DNA from: Candidatus Stercoripulliclostridium merdipullorum
GTDB lineage: Bacteria; Bacillota; Clostridia; Christensenellales; DTU072
DNA: 64,000 nt
Reading direction: 5' to 3'
Assembly (NCBI GenBank): GCA_018713745.1
Contig: DVOH01000024.1
Location: 1-64,000, forward strand
The stretch's first letter is position 1. Every line of letters begins with the position of its first letter. Positions 19,675 to 30,184 of this stretch are shown here, piece after piece. A model generated the notes under the pieces. The model was not told the DNA's origin. It saw nothing but the letters and a program-made list of their open reading frames with translations, and ran no database searches. A program made the translations under genes and the position numbers.

Positions 19675-19897
19675 CGGGCAGAGGGAAGCAGAGAATCTCG
19701 TCGGGCGTGACGTCGACGGCGCGGCAAAGCAGGACGAAGGTATCGAGCTTCGGGAGTTTGTCCGTCGTGCAGTATTGCGTGATCATTTCGGGCGAAACTC
19801 CCGTTTTGCGGGCAATCTCACGCGTGGTCATTCCGCTGGTGCGGATTGCCTGCGACAAACGCTTTTTGATTTCGGCATTGATATAAGGAAGATCCAT
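19658..19897 (-). CDS. Small Xre-family helix-turn-helix regulator
   Basis: A 79-residue DNA-binding protein consisting almost only of an HTH_3 domain. The helix-turn-helix is 'TTREIARKTGVSPEMITQYC' (about residues 24-43), followed by 'LPKLDTFVLLCRAVDVTPDEIL', the usual end of this fold. It is probably a repressor. Two near-identical palindromes (TAACCAACnGTTA) at 19910-19922 and 19939-19951 lie directly upstream. The second sits in the spacer of a perfect promoter facing the other way. The simplest reading is that this protein controls itself and that divergent transcript. Confidence 0.75.
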   Translation of the reverse strand: MDLPYINAEIKKRLSQAIRTSGMTTREIARKTGVSPEMITQYCTTDKLPKLDTFVLLCRAVDVTPDEILCFPLPEKKQP

Positions 19898-19909
19898 ATA
19901 TTCAGTTTA

Positions 19910-19951
19910 TAACCAACAGTTAGAAAATTATTGACAAATAACCAACGGTTA
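19910..19951. promoter_or_regulatory. Two palindromic operator-like sites for the Xre protein
   Basis: TAACCAACAGTTA (19910-19922) and TAACCAACGGTTA (19939-19951) are imperfect inverted repeats of the same sequence, 29 bases apart centre to centre. One lies next to the xre start, the other between the -35 and -10 of the + strand promoter. Binding by the Xre protein is inferred from position. Confidence 0.6.
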
Positions 19952-19959
19952 GCTATAAT
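19931..19959 (+). promoter_or_regulatory. Perfect consensus promoter facing away from xre
   Basis: TTGACA (19931-19936), exactly 17 bases, TATAAT (19954-19959): full match to the housekeeping consensus. The spacer contains the second Xre-type palindrome. No protein gene lies downstream on this strand before a terminator. Confidence 0.85.
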
Positions 19960-19965
19960 CGAATT

Positions 19966-20047
19966 ATCACAACCGATCGGCGCTTGCCGAAAGAGGAGTG
20001 CAAAGGGGGAAACAAAAAAGGAGCAATCGCAAGATTGCTCCTTTTTT
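19966..20047 (+). ncRNA. Candidate small RNA of about 80 nt
   Basis: The predicted transcript begins about seven bases after a perfect promoter and ends in a perfect terminator. It has a small 5' hairpin (TCGGC-gctt-GCCGA, 19977-19990), a purine-rich single-stranded middle with AGAGGAG and AAAGGGGG, and the terminator stem with a GCAA tetraloop. There is no credible reading frame. The terminator also serves prfB on the other strand, so an alternative is that only the promoter is unexplained. The role is unknown; the exposed G-rich linker could pair with pyrimidine-rich RNA. Confidence 0.5.
20014..20047. terminator. Bidirectional terminator (prfB and candidate small RNA)
   Basis: Six A's plus GGAGCAATC mirrored by GATTGCTCC plus six T's around a GCAA loop, a perfect 15-bp stem. 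It works in both directions and lies just after the prfB stop codon. Confidence 0.9.
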
Positions 20048-20062
20048 GAGTCCAAATATCGG

Positions 20063-21163
20063 TTATGCGTTGGATTTGATCAGATAATCGTAGATAAATC
20101 CTTCGAGATCGCCGTCCATGACGGCGGATACGTTGGTGTTTTCGTAGCCCGTGCGGTGATCTTTGACCAGCGTGTAGGGGCAGAAGACGTAGGAGCGGAT
20201 CTGCGAGCCCCATTCGATCTTTTTGATTTCGCCTTTGATCGACTGCGCCATTTCCTGCTGTTCGCGCTCGCGTTTTTCGGTCAGTTTGCTGATCAGCATC
20301 CGCATGGCGGTTTCGCGGTTCTGAATCTGGCTGCGCTCGTTCTGGCACTGTACGACGATGCCCGTCGGCAGGTGCGTGATGCGGATGGCGCTTTCGGTCT
20401 TGTTGACGTGCTGTCCGCCCGCGCCGCTGCTGCGGCAGGTGTCGATCCTGAGTTCTTCGGGGTTGATTTTGATTTCGCCTTCGTCGACGATTTCGGGCAT
20501 GACTTCGAGGGAAGCAAAACTCGTGTGCCGCCGCTTGTTGGCGTCGAAAGGGCTGATACGGATCAGGCGGTGGACACCTTTTTCGGCTTTCAGGAAGCCG
20601 TAGGCGTTGTCGCCGTTGAGCTGAAAGGTTACGCTTTTGATCCCCGCTTCGTCCCCTTGCTGATAGTCGAGGACGACCTGCTCGTATCCCGCGCGCTCGG
20701 CATAGCGGGTGTACATGCGGTACAGCATATCCGCCCAGTCTTGCGCCTCGGTGCCGCCCGCGCCCGCGTGGATGGTCAGGATGGCGTTGTTGGAATCGTA
20801 TTTTCCGGTCATCAGGGTTTCCAAAAACAGTTCTTCGGTTTCCTTTTCCAGCCGTTTTAGGATGGATCGGATTTCTTCCGCTTCGCTTTCGTCACCCATC
20901 TCTTCAGTCAGATCCATCAGTTCGGCGACGTCGTCGATCTCTTTTTCGAGGGCGGTGACGATGCCGAGTTTCTTTTCGATCTGCGCAATGCGTCGATTGA
21001 CGTGCTTTGCGCCTTCCATGTCCGACCAGAAGTTTTCGGCATTCTGTTTTTCGCGCAGTTCAGTGAGTTCGGCGTTCAGCTTTTCGGGATCGACCGCTTC
21101 GGCAGACGTCTTGACAGAGGCGCGCAGTTCGTTGAGTTTTTGACGTTCGTTATAAAAATCCAT
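20063..21163 (-). CDS. prfB: Peptide chain release factor 2
   Basis: A 366-residue class I release factor reading UGA and UAA. The recognition tripeptide Ser-Pro-Phe lies near residue 204 ('RISPFDANKRRHTSF') and the catalytic Gly-Gly-Gln near 248 ('SSGAGGQHVNKTES'). The ATG was chosen because it has a GGAAG site and matches the family N-terminus. The frame runs without interruption, so the usual programmed +1 frameshift at an in-frame UGA near codon 25 is absent. It is the last gene of a secA / PH-domain protein / prfB operon (gaps of 13 and 11 bases). Confidence 0.94.
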   Translation of the reverse strand: MDFYNERQKLNELRASVKTSAEAVDPEKLNAELTELREKQNAENFWSDMEGAKHVNRRIAQIEKKLGIVTALEKEIDDVAELMDLTEEMGDESEAEEIRSILKRLEKETEELFLETLMTGKYDSNNAILTIHAGAGGTEAQDWADMLYRMYTRYAERAGYEQVVLDYQQGDEAGIKSVTFQLNGDNAYGFLKAEKGVHRLIRISPFDANKRRHTSFASLEVMPEIVDEGEIKINPEELRIDTCRSSGAGGQHVNKTESAIRITHLPTGIVVQCQNERSQIQNRETAMRMLISKLTEKREREQQEMAQSIKGEIKKIEWGSQIRSYVFCPYTLVKDHRTGYENTNVSAVMDGDLEGFIYDYLIKSNA

Positions 21164-21174
21164 AATATCTTCCG

Positions 21175-21852
21175 CTATTTGTTTTGGTTGTTTTGGGAGG
21201 AGCTGTCGTCGTCTGCGGTATAGCGGGTACGGAATCCGCTGTTGGTAGCAGGGCGCAGATCGTTGGGGAAGGCGGCGTCCATTTTGAGGTCGACGACGAT
21301 CTTTTGCAGTTTTTGGGTAATGAAGTAGCAGTTTTCGATGTCGTACAGGACGGTTGCGCCTTCGCGGCTTTTGATGTAAATGTCGCCGACCTTGCAAAGG
21401 CGGTCGATCAATCCCACTTTAAGGTTGACGGCGGCGATGTCGGCGTAGTATACGTTTTTGAAGTCGATCCCCACGATGCCCGATTTGACGATGATCCGTC
21501 GGTCGGTGAAAGCGTATGCCAGGTTGCGATGTTGACGGTTTGCCGTGACGATGTGCGAAATCCAGATCCATACCGGCATCAGGTGAATGACGAAAAACAC
21601 GCCGATTCCGATCAGAAAGGGCGTCGGAATCTGTGCGCCGAAGCGGCTCAGCATGGCAATGAACGCTCCGTCAAACGCAAGCCAGATCAGCGCGAACGGC
21701 ATCATTTTCAGGATACGGTTGAGGATAAACGCCGACTTTTTCGGCGCGCCTTCCCAAAGAATTTGTTCGCCTTCGCTCAGCACGGCTCCGATCGTGCGCG
21801 GAGCGTCTTCGCTCAGCCCCGGCTTAAAATAGTTTTCGTTGAGTTTTGACAT
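21175..21852 (-). CDS. Membrane protein with bacterial PH domain
   Basis: A 225-residue protein. After an N-terminal segment ('LSEGEQILWEGAPKK', typical of the entry to bacterial PH domains) come two membrane segments (about residues 40-65 and 75-100). A soluble PH-like domain follows ('YAFTDRRIIVKSGIVGIDF', about 115-190), then a polar tail rich in Asp, Ser, Gln and Asn. The function is unknown. An ATG 21 bases upstream is possible, but the chosen start has a GGGAGA Shine-Dalgarno and the upstream one overlaps the secA stop. Such proteins are often linked to secretion or membrane stress; here it is wedged between secA and prfB. Confidence 0.7.
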   Translation of the reverse strand: MSKLNENYFKPGLSEDAPRTIGAVLSEGEQILWEGAPKKSAFILNRILKMMPFALIWLAFDGAFIAMLSRFGAQIPTPFLIGIGVFFVIHLMPVWIWISHIVTANRQHRNLAYAFTDRRIIVKSGIVGIDFKNVYYADIAAVNLKVGLIDRLCKVGDIYIKSREGATVLYDIENCYFITQKLQKIVVDLKMDAAFPNDLRPATNSGFRTRYTADDDSSSQNNQNK

Positions 21853-21865
21853 AGGATTCTCCCGT

Positions 21866-24544
<2,679 letters not shown>

Positions 24545-24573
24545 AAACTACCTCATGATAAATAGTTGACCCT

Positions 24574-24602
24574 ATTATAGCACAAGGAACGGCGTTTGTA
24601 TA
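24574..24602 (-). promoter_or_regulatory. Promoter of the secA operon
   Basis: On the minus strand TATACA, a 17-base spacer and TATAAT, the last preceded by TTGTGC (extended -10 context). The leader would be about 23 bases. Confidence 0.65.
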
Positions 24603-24652
24603 CGGATTGACAATATTCGCCCGAAAATAAAATCTTGCGCGCGCGGAAAAGA

Positions 24653-24681
24653 TTGCTTCGCGCGTGTTTCTGTGGTACAAT
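24653..24681 (+). promoter_or_regulatory. Promoter of mfd giving a leaderless or nearly leaderless mRNA
   Basis: TTGCTT (24653-24658), 17 bases, TACAAT (24676-24681). Transcription would start within about two bases of the mfd ATG at 24690. A second possible promoter, TTGACA at 24607 with TAAAAT at 24628, has only a 15-base spacer. Confidence 0.55.
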
Positions 24682-24689
24682 GACAGCAG

Positions 24690-27600
24690 ATGTTACCCCG
24701 TTGTTTCGGCGCGGATGCGCTGGGCGGCGACGTCGCCGCACTGAAATCCACCCTGTCCGTACAAAAAAGTGCGGCTGTTTTTGCTGCCACGCAGAATGCG
24801 CGTTATCACCTGACCGCAGTTACGGGACGGCGGTTTTTGTATGTCGTAGCCGATCGGACGGCGGTTGCGGGGGCGGCGGAATTGCTCGGGGAATATACGG
24901 GTGAACCGGTGGTCGCGTTGCCGCCCGTCGACGAAACGCTGATCAATCAGCAAGGCGTGCCGGCAAGCGTACAAGGGCGGATTGCCGCGCTTGCGGCGTT
25001 GAGGACGGGGAAAGCGCGCGGCGCGGTGATCGCGGCGGAAGGACTGACGCAGTACTTCCCTAAGCCCGAAGCGTTTTCGGGGGGCTTGGTGCGGGCGTCT
25101 GTCGGCATCGAACTGGAGCCTGCCGATCTCGACGCGGCATTGACGGCAGGGGGATATCGCAGGGAAGAAGTGGTCGAGAGCCCCGGCGAATTTGCGCGGC
25201 GCGGCGATATCGCAGACGTTTGGTGTATGGGCGAAGAGCTGCCGTACCGCATCGAATGGTTTGGCGATACGATTGAGAGTATCCGCGTGTTTGCGCCCGA
25301 CTCGATGGTGTCGCTCCGCAGCGTTGCCGAAATCTTAATCACGCCGAAGACGGATACTTTCGTATCTCAAACAACGGCAGACAGTGCCCTGAAACGGCTG
25401 AATGCTATCCGACGCGGAGCAAAACAACGCCTGACGGAAATTCTGGACGAAACCATCGGTCGCCTGAGTGCCAACCCGTCGGACGGGGGGCTTCGGTGGC
25501 TGACGCCGTTTGTTACGGACGATCTTTGTCCCATCACGGCATACTTCGGCGCGGATGATCTGATCGTATTGGACGAGCCGCGCGCCATAGACGAAAAACT
25601 TCGTCTGCACGTCAACGCGCACCGCATGCGCGTCAAACATTTTATCGAAGCGGGAGAGGCAACCGAAGCGCATTTCAAAAGTATTTTGGACAGGGACGAG
25701 GTTGCCGCTGATTTGCGGAATTGCCGATTGCTGGGATTTCAGCAGATGACTTCGTCCAACCCGCTGTTTGAACCGCAGGCATTGTTTCAGATCAAAGGAC
25801 TTGCCTTACCCAAGTACAGTTTGCGGCAGGAGGCGCTGATCGAGGATCTCAAAGGCTTCCGCTTAAATCGCGCCAAAGTGTACATCTATGCGGGCAGCGA
25901 GCGTGCGGCAAAAGGAATCGAAGCGTTTTTGTTGGAGCATGACATCGCCCCGCGTCTGACCGACGACCCTGACGCGGACGGCGATATTCTGGTTTTGCCG
26001 CAACGGATTTCCCGCGGATTCAATTATCCGTTTGCCCGCTTGGTGCTGATCGGGACCGACGACGTCGTCCGCAAAGGAGAAACTCCCGTCAAAAGCGAGC
26101 GGCGCAAGCGCCAGGCTTTCGTCATGCCCGAAAAGGGCGATTACGTCGTGCATGAAACGCACGGAATCGGTTTGTACGAAGGGGTGGAAACCGTCGAAAC
26201 ACGGAGCGGAAAAAAAGACTTTTGCGTTGTTTTGTACAAAGACGGAGACAAGTTGTATCTTCCTGTCGACAAGATGGACCGCCTCGAAAAGTATACGGGC
26301 GGCGGTACGCCGCCGTTGTATCGCCTGGGGGGCAAGCAGTTCGAGCGGGTCAAGGAGCGGGTCAAGCAGTCGATCAAAGGGATGGCGTTTGATCTTTTGT
26401 CCTTGTATGATAAACGATTGCATGCCAAAGGGCATCGCTACCAACCCGATACGCAATGGCAAAAAGAGATGGAAGAGGCGTTTCCGTATCGTGAGACCGA
26501 CGACCAGCTGATCGCCGTACACGAGATCAAAAAGGATATGGAAAGCGGCAAAGTGATGGATCGCGTACTGTGCGGCGACGTCGGCTTCGGCAAAACGGAA
26601 GTGGCAATCCGCGCGATGTTCAAAACCGTAATGGACGGCAAGCAAGCGGCTTTTTTATCGCCGACCACCATTCTCAGCGAGCAGCATTACAATACCGTCC
26701 GAACCCGCCTTGCGGAGTTCGGCGTGACCATCGACGTTCTCAATCGTTTTGCCGATCCCAAAAAGATTCGCGAAGCACTCGAAAGGATCCGCACGGGAAA
26801 GACCGATATCGTCATCGGGACGCATCGCGTATTAAGTTCGGATGTCGTGTTTCACGATCTCGGGCTGCTGGTTCTGGACGAAGAACAGCGCTTCGGTGTC
26901 GAACACAAAGAAAAGATCAAGACGATCAAAAACAACGTCAACGTGCTCAGTCTTTCGGCGACCCCCATACCGCGCACGTTGCACATGGCAATGACGGGGA
27001 TTCGGGATATTTCGACCCTCGAAACCCCGCCGCAAAACCGTCTGCCCGTCGAAACTTATGTGCTGGAATATTCTGACGCCTTGCTGAAGGATGCGGTGTC
27101 GCGCGAGGTCGCAAGGGGAGGGCAAGTGTTCATTCTGTACAATCGTGTGCAGGGGATCGAAGGATTTTACCGCCGCGTGACCGAGTTGCTTGGGGACGGT
27201 GTCAAGGTTGTCTATGCGCACGGGCAGATGAAACCCGAAGAGCTTGAGGATCGCATCCGGATGTTTTACGACAAGCAAGCCGACGTTCTGATTGCGACGA
27301 CGATCATCGAAAACGGCATCGATATCCCCGACGCCAATACGTTGTTTGTCGTCGATGCCGACCGTCTGGGTCTGTCCGAACTCTACCAGCTCAGGGGACG
27401 GGTGGGCAGAAGCTATCAGTTGGCGTATGCGTATTTTACGGTACGGGAAGGGAAGGTTCTGACCGAAAACGCGACCAAGCGTCTGACCGCCCTGCAGTCC
27501 AATACCGAACTGGGTAGCGGTTTCAAAATCGCGATGCAGGATCTCGAAATCCGCGGTGCGGGTAACGTATTGGGCAGAGAGCAGCACGGCAATATGGAAA

Positions 27601-28124
27601 AAGTCGGATACGAACTGTACTGCAGATTACTCAACGAATGCGTCGGGGAGTTGCGCGGCGTCACGCCCGAGATCAAACGCGACGTCGAAATCGTTGCCGA
27701 CGGCGATATGAGTGTCCCCGACACCTATATCGCCGATCAGTCGATGCGCGTTCGGTTTTATAAACAGGCGGCGATTCTTGCCGATCGCGGCGAGGTCAGA
27801 CGCCTGATCGAAGAGCTGAAAGACGCCTTCGGCAAACCGCCGATGGCGGTTCTGCGCTTGATTACCGTTGCGTATCTCAAAAATCTTGCCGCAACCCTCG
27901 ACGTCAAAAAAGTCATGGCAACGCAAGAGGGGTTGGGATTGCAATTTTATGACAACAAGCTCTTTCGTAACGAAAAGGTCTTTGCCGCCCTGGACCGCTT
28001 CCGCACGACGGCGGTACTCAGTCCCGGCGATCCGCCGATGATCATTTTCCGCAACAAGGGACTGACCGCCGACGAACGACTGAAGACGCTGCGCGAATTT
28101 TTGGAAGCTGCGGTATTCGGTTAA
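24690..28124 (+). CDS. mfd: Mfd, transcription-repair coupling factor
   Basis: An 1144-residue DNA translocase that removes stalled RNA polymerase and recruits UvrA. The N-terminal UvrB-like region is followed by the RNA-polymerase-interacting CarD-like domain ('KGDYVVHETHGIGLYEG', about 482-498). Next come the RecG-like motor with Walker A 'GDVGFGKTEVA' (about 628-638) and Walker B 'DEEQ' (about 730), motif VI 'QLRGRVGRS', and the C-terminal TRCF domain. The ATG matches the family N-terminus but has no Shine-Dalgarno site and lies at the predicted transcription start. Confidence 0.95.
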   Translation: MLPRCFGADALGGDVAALKSTLSVQKSAAVFAATQNARYHLTAVTGRRFLYVVADRTAVAGAAELLGEYTGEPVVALPPVDETLINQQGVPASVQGRIAALAALRTGKARGAVIAAEGLTQYFPKPEAFSGGLVRASVGIELEPADLDAALTAGGYRREEVVESPGEFARRGDIADVWCMGEELPYRIEWFGDTIESIRVFAPDSMVSLRSVAEILITPKTDTFVSQTTADSALKRLNAIRRGAKQRLTEILDETIGRLSANPSDGGLRWLTPFVTDDLCPITAYFGADDLIVLDEPRAIDEKLRLHVNAHRMRVKHFIEAGEATEAHFKSILDRDEVAADLRNCRLLGFQQMTSSNPLFEPQALFQIKGLALPKYSLRQEALIEDLKGFRLNRAKVYIYAGSERAAKGIEAFLLEHDIAPRLTDDPDADGDILVLPQRISRGFNYPFARLVLIGTDDVVRKGETPVKSERRKRQAFVMPEKGDYVVHETHGIGLYEGVETVETRSGKKDFCVVLYKDGDKLYLPVDKMDRLEKYTGGGTPPLYRLGGKQFERVKERVKQSIKGMAFDLLSLYDKRLHAKGHRYQPDTQWQKEMEEAFPYRETDDQLIAVHEIKKDMESGKVMDRVLCGDVGFGKTEVAIRAMFKTVMDGKQAAFLSPTTILSEQHYNTVRTRLAEFGVTIDVLNRFADPKKIREALERIRTGKTDIVIGTHRVLSSDVVFHDLGLLVLDEEQRFGVEHKEKIKTIKNNVNVLSLSATPIPRTLHMAMTGIRDISTLETPPQNRLPVETYVLEYSDALLKDAVSREVARGGQVFILYNRVQGIEGFYRRVTELLGDGVKVVYAHGQMKPEELEDRIRMFYDKQADVLIATTIIENGIDIPDANTLFVVDADRLGLSELYQLRGRVGRSYQLAYAYFTVREGKVLTENATKRLTALQSNTELGSGFKIAMQDLEIRGAGNVLGREQHGNMEKVGYELYCRLLNECVGELRGVTPEIKRDVEIVADGDMSVPDTYIADQSMRVRFYKQAAILADRGEVRRLIEELKDAFGKPPMAVLRLITVAYLKNLAATLDVKKVMATQEGLGLQFYDNKLFRNEKVFAALDRFRTTAVLSPGDPPMIIFRNKGLTADERLKTLREFLEAAVFG

Positions 28125-28146
28125 GCCGCGGCACTCTCCCAAACTC

Positions 28147-28175
28147 TTGACAATTCGCCAGGGAGCATCTATGAT
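28147..28175 (+). promoter_or_regulatory. Promoter of the tRNA-Arg gene
   Basis: TTGACA (28147-28152), 17 bases, TATGAT (28170-28175), 22 bases after the mfd stop codon. The predicted start is about 108 bases before the tRNA. The leader contains a small CGCCC/GGGCG hairpin but nothing else I recognise. Confidence 0.75.
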
Positions 28176-28289
28176 AAATACGGTGTCGCGTCGGCATTCC
28201 GGTTGACGGTTGCGCCCGAAACGCAGGGCGAAAGGGGAGGATTTTCAAGCCTTCCGCACAAATCACCGCCCCAAAACGACGTTGAATAT

Positions 28290-28366
28290 GTTTCCGTAGC
28301 TCAGTAGGATAGAGCGTTCGCCTCCTAAGCGAAAGGCCGTGGGTTCGATTCCCGCCGGGAACGCCA
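28290..28366 (+). tRNA. tRNA-Arg (anticodon CCU)
   Basis: A complete cloverleaf. Acceptor GTTTCCG pairs with CGGGAAC (one G-T pair). The D arm is GCTC/GAGC, the anticodon arm TTCGC-CTCCTAA-GCGAA carries CCT, and the T arm GTGGG-TTCGATT-CCCGC is intact. CCA is encoded (28364-28366). It reads AGG codons. Confidence 0.95.
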
Positions 28367-28373
28367 AACAAAC

Positions 28374-28417
28374 GAATCCGAGTTCTGAAGCGATTGCCTT
28401 CGGGATTCGGATTTTTT
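28374..28417 (+). terminator. Probable terminator after tRNA-Arg
   Basis: AATCCGA and TCGGATT form an outer stem with an inner GAAG/CTTC pair, followed by a run of T's. The stem has an internal loop, so it is moderately strong. Confidence 0.6.
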
Positions 28418-28511
28418 ATGCCGTCGAACTGTAGAAAAAAAGTTGTTCGACGGGTAGATTGTTGCGGATAGCGCTTAGATCTTTGTCGTATCACGCTGAA
28501 ACATCTCGGTA

Positions 28512-28540
28512 TTGACGGGATCGGATATGATTGATACAAT
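28512..28540 (+). promoter_or_regulatory. Promoter of the helical-repeat protein gene
   Basis: TTGACG (28512-28517), 17 bases, TACAAT (28535-28540), start near 28547. Confidence 0.7.
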
Positions 28541-28589
28541 ATAGTCAAGCCGTCAAGGGCAAAGTTTGACTGCATAGAGAGGGGGAAAG

Positions 28590-29135
28590 ATGGAGCGTTT
28601 TTCGTACCAAGGAGAAGTTTTTTATATCAGCGGAACGATGATTGCGGATGCATCGTTTTTGATGCCGCCCGAGTCTTTGCGTGCCGAAATTGCCAAGGCG
28701 TATTGTGACGGAAAGGATTTGTCCGCTTTGTCGGAATCCGAATTGCTCAATGTGTTTCGGCTTTGTAAAGAAAACGGAGCGCTCCGTACTTGTATCGATG
28801 CGGGGCAAGCCTATCTCAATCGGGTGGAAGGTTTTCCGATCGAGGTCCGGCGGATTTTACCGATCATGACCGCCGCGTACCGACAACTCAACGAACCGAA
28901 CATGGCGATCGCACTCAATCGCGAAATGCACGGGAAGTACGGCAGAGATGTTTTTTCGGTTCCGCTGTACACTTCGGTTGCGGCGGCGTACTGCGACGTC
29001 GGAGATTTTGAAACCGCCAAAAAAGTCTGCGACTACGCGTACTTTCGTCAGGGCGGCGGAACGGGCGAAAAAAACGAGCTGTCCTTGGTGTATCGAAGGA
29101 TCTTGAAACAAACGACGGGGAGCGGGAGCTTTTAG
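28590..29135 (+). CDS. Uncharacterised helical-repeat (TPR-like) protein
   Basis: A 181-residue soluble protein that I do not recognise. The second half has the spacing of tetratricopeptide helices (for example 'MTAAYRQLNEPNMAIALNRE' and 'VAAAYCDVGDFETAKKVCDY', about residues 90-150), suggesting a protein-binding role. There is no catalytic motif, signal peptide or membrane segment. It has its own promoter and a GAGGGGG-type Shine-Dalgarno. Codon use seems less GC-biased than in the pyr operon, as for the other genes up to 31.3 kb, and the neighbours give no functional hint. Confidence 0.6.
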   Translation: MERFSYQGEVFYISGTMIADASFLMPPESLRAEIAKAYCDGKDLSALSESELLNVFRLCKENGALRTCIDAGQAYLNRVEGFPIEVRRILPIMTAAYRQLNEPNMAIALNREMHGKYGRDVFSVPLYTSVAAAYCDVGDFETAKKVCDYAYFRQGGGTGEKNELSLVYRRILKQTTGSGSF

Positions 29136-29189
29136 GATAAATCGCCTGAGACATATTTTGTACTACATCGATCAACGTTTGTACAAAAC

Positions 29190-29218
29190 TTGTGATTCGG
29201 ATTTTTGGGTATTACAAT
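29190..29218 (+). promoter_or_regulatory. Promoter of the GDPD-family gene
   Basis: TTGTGA (29190-29195), 17 bases, TACAAT (29213-29218), about 36 bases before the start codon. Confidence 0.65.
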
Positions 29219-29254
29219 AAAGATATCGATCGGAAAAAGGATGAATGAAGATTT

Positions 29255-30091
29255 ATGAAATTCGATTTGAGAGAATCTGCAAAAGATCATGTGCTGATTG
29301 TTGCCCATCGCGGGGTTTCGGGCGGCAATATTCCGTGCAATACGATGGCGGCGTACGAAATCGCCCTGAAACAGGGCGCGGATATGTTGGAGGTCGATGT
29401 CAGTTGCAGCCTGGACGGCAAGCTGTTTTTGTTTCATCCCCTGATGGAGCATGCCCACCTCAACAAGCCCGTTCTGCTCGGGCTGATGCCGTATGCCTGG
29501 GTTAAGCGTATGCATTATGTCAATCAGGATAATTGCCGTACGCCGTACGCGATCTGCGATTTCGACGCCTTTCTTGAGACGTTCAAAGACAGGTGCTATA
29601 TCAATATTGACAAGTTCTGGTCCAATCCCCAAAAAATTTACGACGCCGTCGTGCGCCACGGAATGATCGATCAGATTCTGGTTAAAAGCAAACCTTCGCT
29701 GAAAGTTTACCGCTGGTTGGAAGAAGTTGCCCCCGAGCTTGCCTATATGCCGATGGTGCGGGAGCGGCATGAGGGGCACGCATCGCTGCTGAAGCGCAAC
29801 ATCAATTATGTCGGCGTCGAAGCGTTGTTTTCCCGCGAGGACGCGGAAGTCGCCGATCCGACCTGGATTGAAGCCGTCCGCAAAGACAATATTTTGCTTT
29901 GGGGCAATACCATCGTATACAATATGCGGGACTGTATTTCGGCAGGGCACAACGACGATATCGCGTTGACCCGGTCGGAAGACGCGGGATGGGGTTGGAT
30001 GGCGGATCGCGGATTCGATCTGATTCAGACCGATTGGCCGATGATGCTGATCGATTATCTCAAGCGAACCGGCCGATACGCTAAGCGTTAA
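29255..30091 (+). CDS. Glycerophosphodiester phosphodiesterase family protein
   Basis: A 278-residue TIM-barrel protein of the GDPD family, which hydrolyses glycerophosphodiesters (for example lipid headgroups) with a divalent metal. The core residues are visible: His18-Arg19 in 'AHRG', Glu46 and Asp48 in 'LEVDVS', and His61 in 'LFLFHP'. The usual Pro-Glu-Asn-Thr is altered to Pro-Cys-Asn-Thr at 27-30, so one metal ligand may differ. 'GFDLIQTDWP' near the end is the family C-terminal motif. There is no signal peptide, so it is probably cytoplasmic. Single gene with its own promoter. Confidence 0.8.
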   Translation: MKFDLRESAKDHVLIVAHRGVSGGNIPCNTMAAYEIALKQGADMLEVDVSCSLDGKLFLFHPLMEHAHLNKPVLLGLMPYAWVKRMHYVNQDNCRTPYAICDFDAFLETFKDRCYINIDKFWSNPQKIYDAVVRHGMIDQILVKSKPSLKVYRWLEEVAPELAYMPMVRERHEGHASLLKRNINYVGVEALFSREDAEVADPTWIEAVRKDNILLWGNTIVYNMRDCISAGHNDDIALTRSEDAGWGWMADRGFDLIQTDWPMMLIDYLKRTGRYAKR

Positions 30092-30162
30092 AAATAAGTA
30101 TGAAATTAAAAAATTTTTCGATAACCTGCAAGCGCGGGCGATTTTTGGTACAACGCGGATGC

Positions 30163-30168
30163 TATAAT
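30163..30168 (+). promoter_or_regulatory. Extended -10 promoter before the HTH gene
   Basis: A TGC directly precedes TATAAT at 30163-30168, 17 bases before the start codon. No good -35 is present, so an extended -10 promoter is likely. Confidence 0.5.
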
Positions 30169-30184
30169 AGAATCGGAGGTATGT

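Noticed and set aside
28042-28575. Open frame on the minus strand across the tRNA-Arg
   Set aside because: It contains the familiar 'GGNRTHGLSLRRRTLYPTEL' translation that arises antisense to tRNA genes; the tRNA cloverleaf on the + strand is complete.
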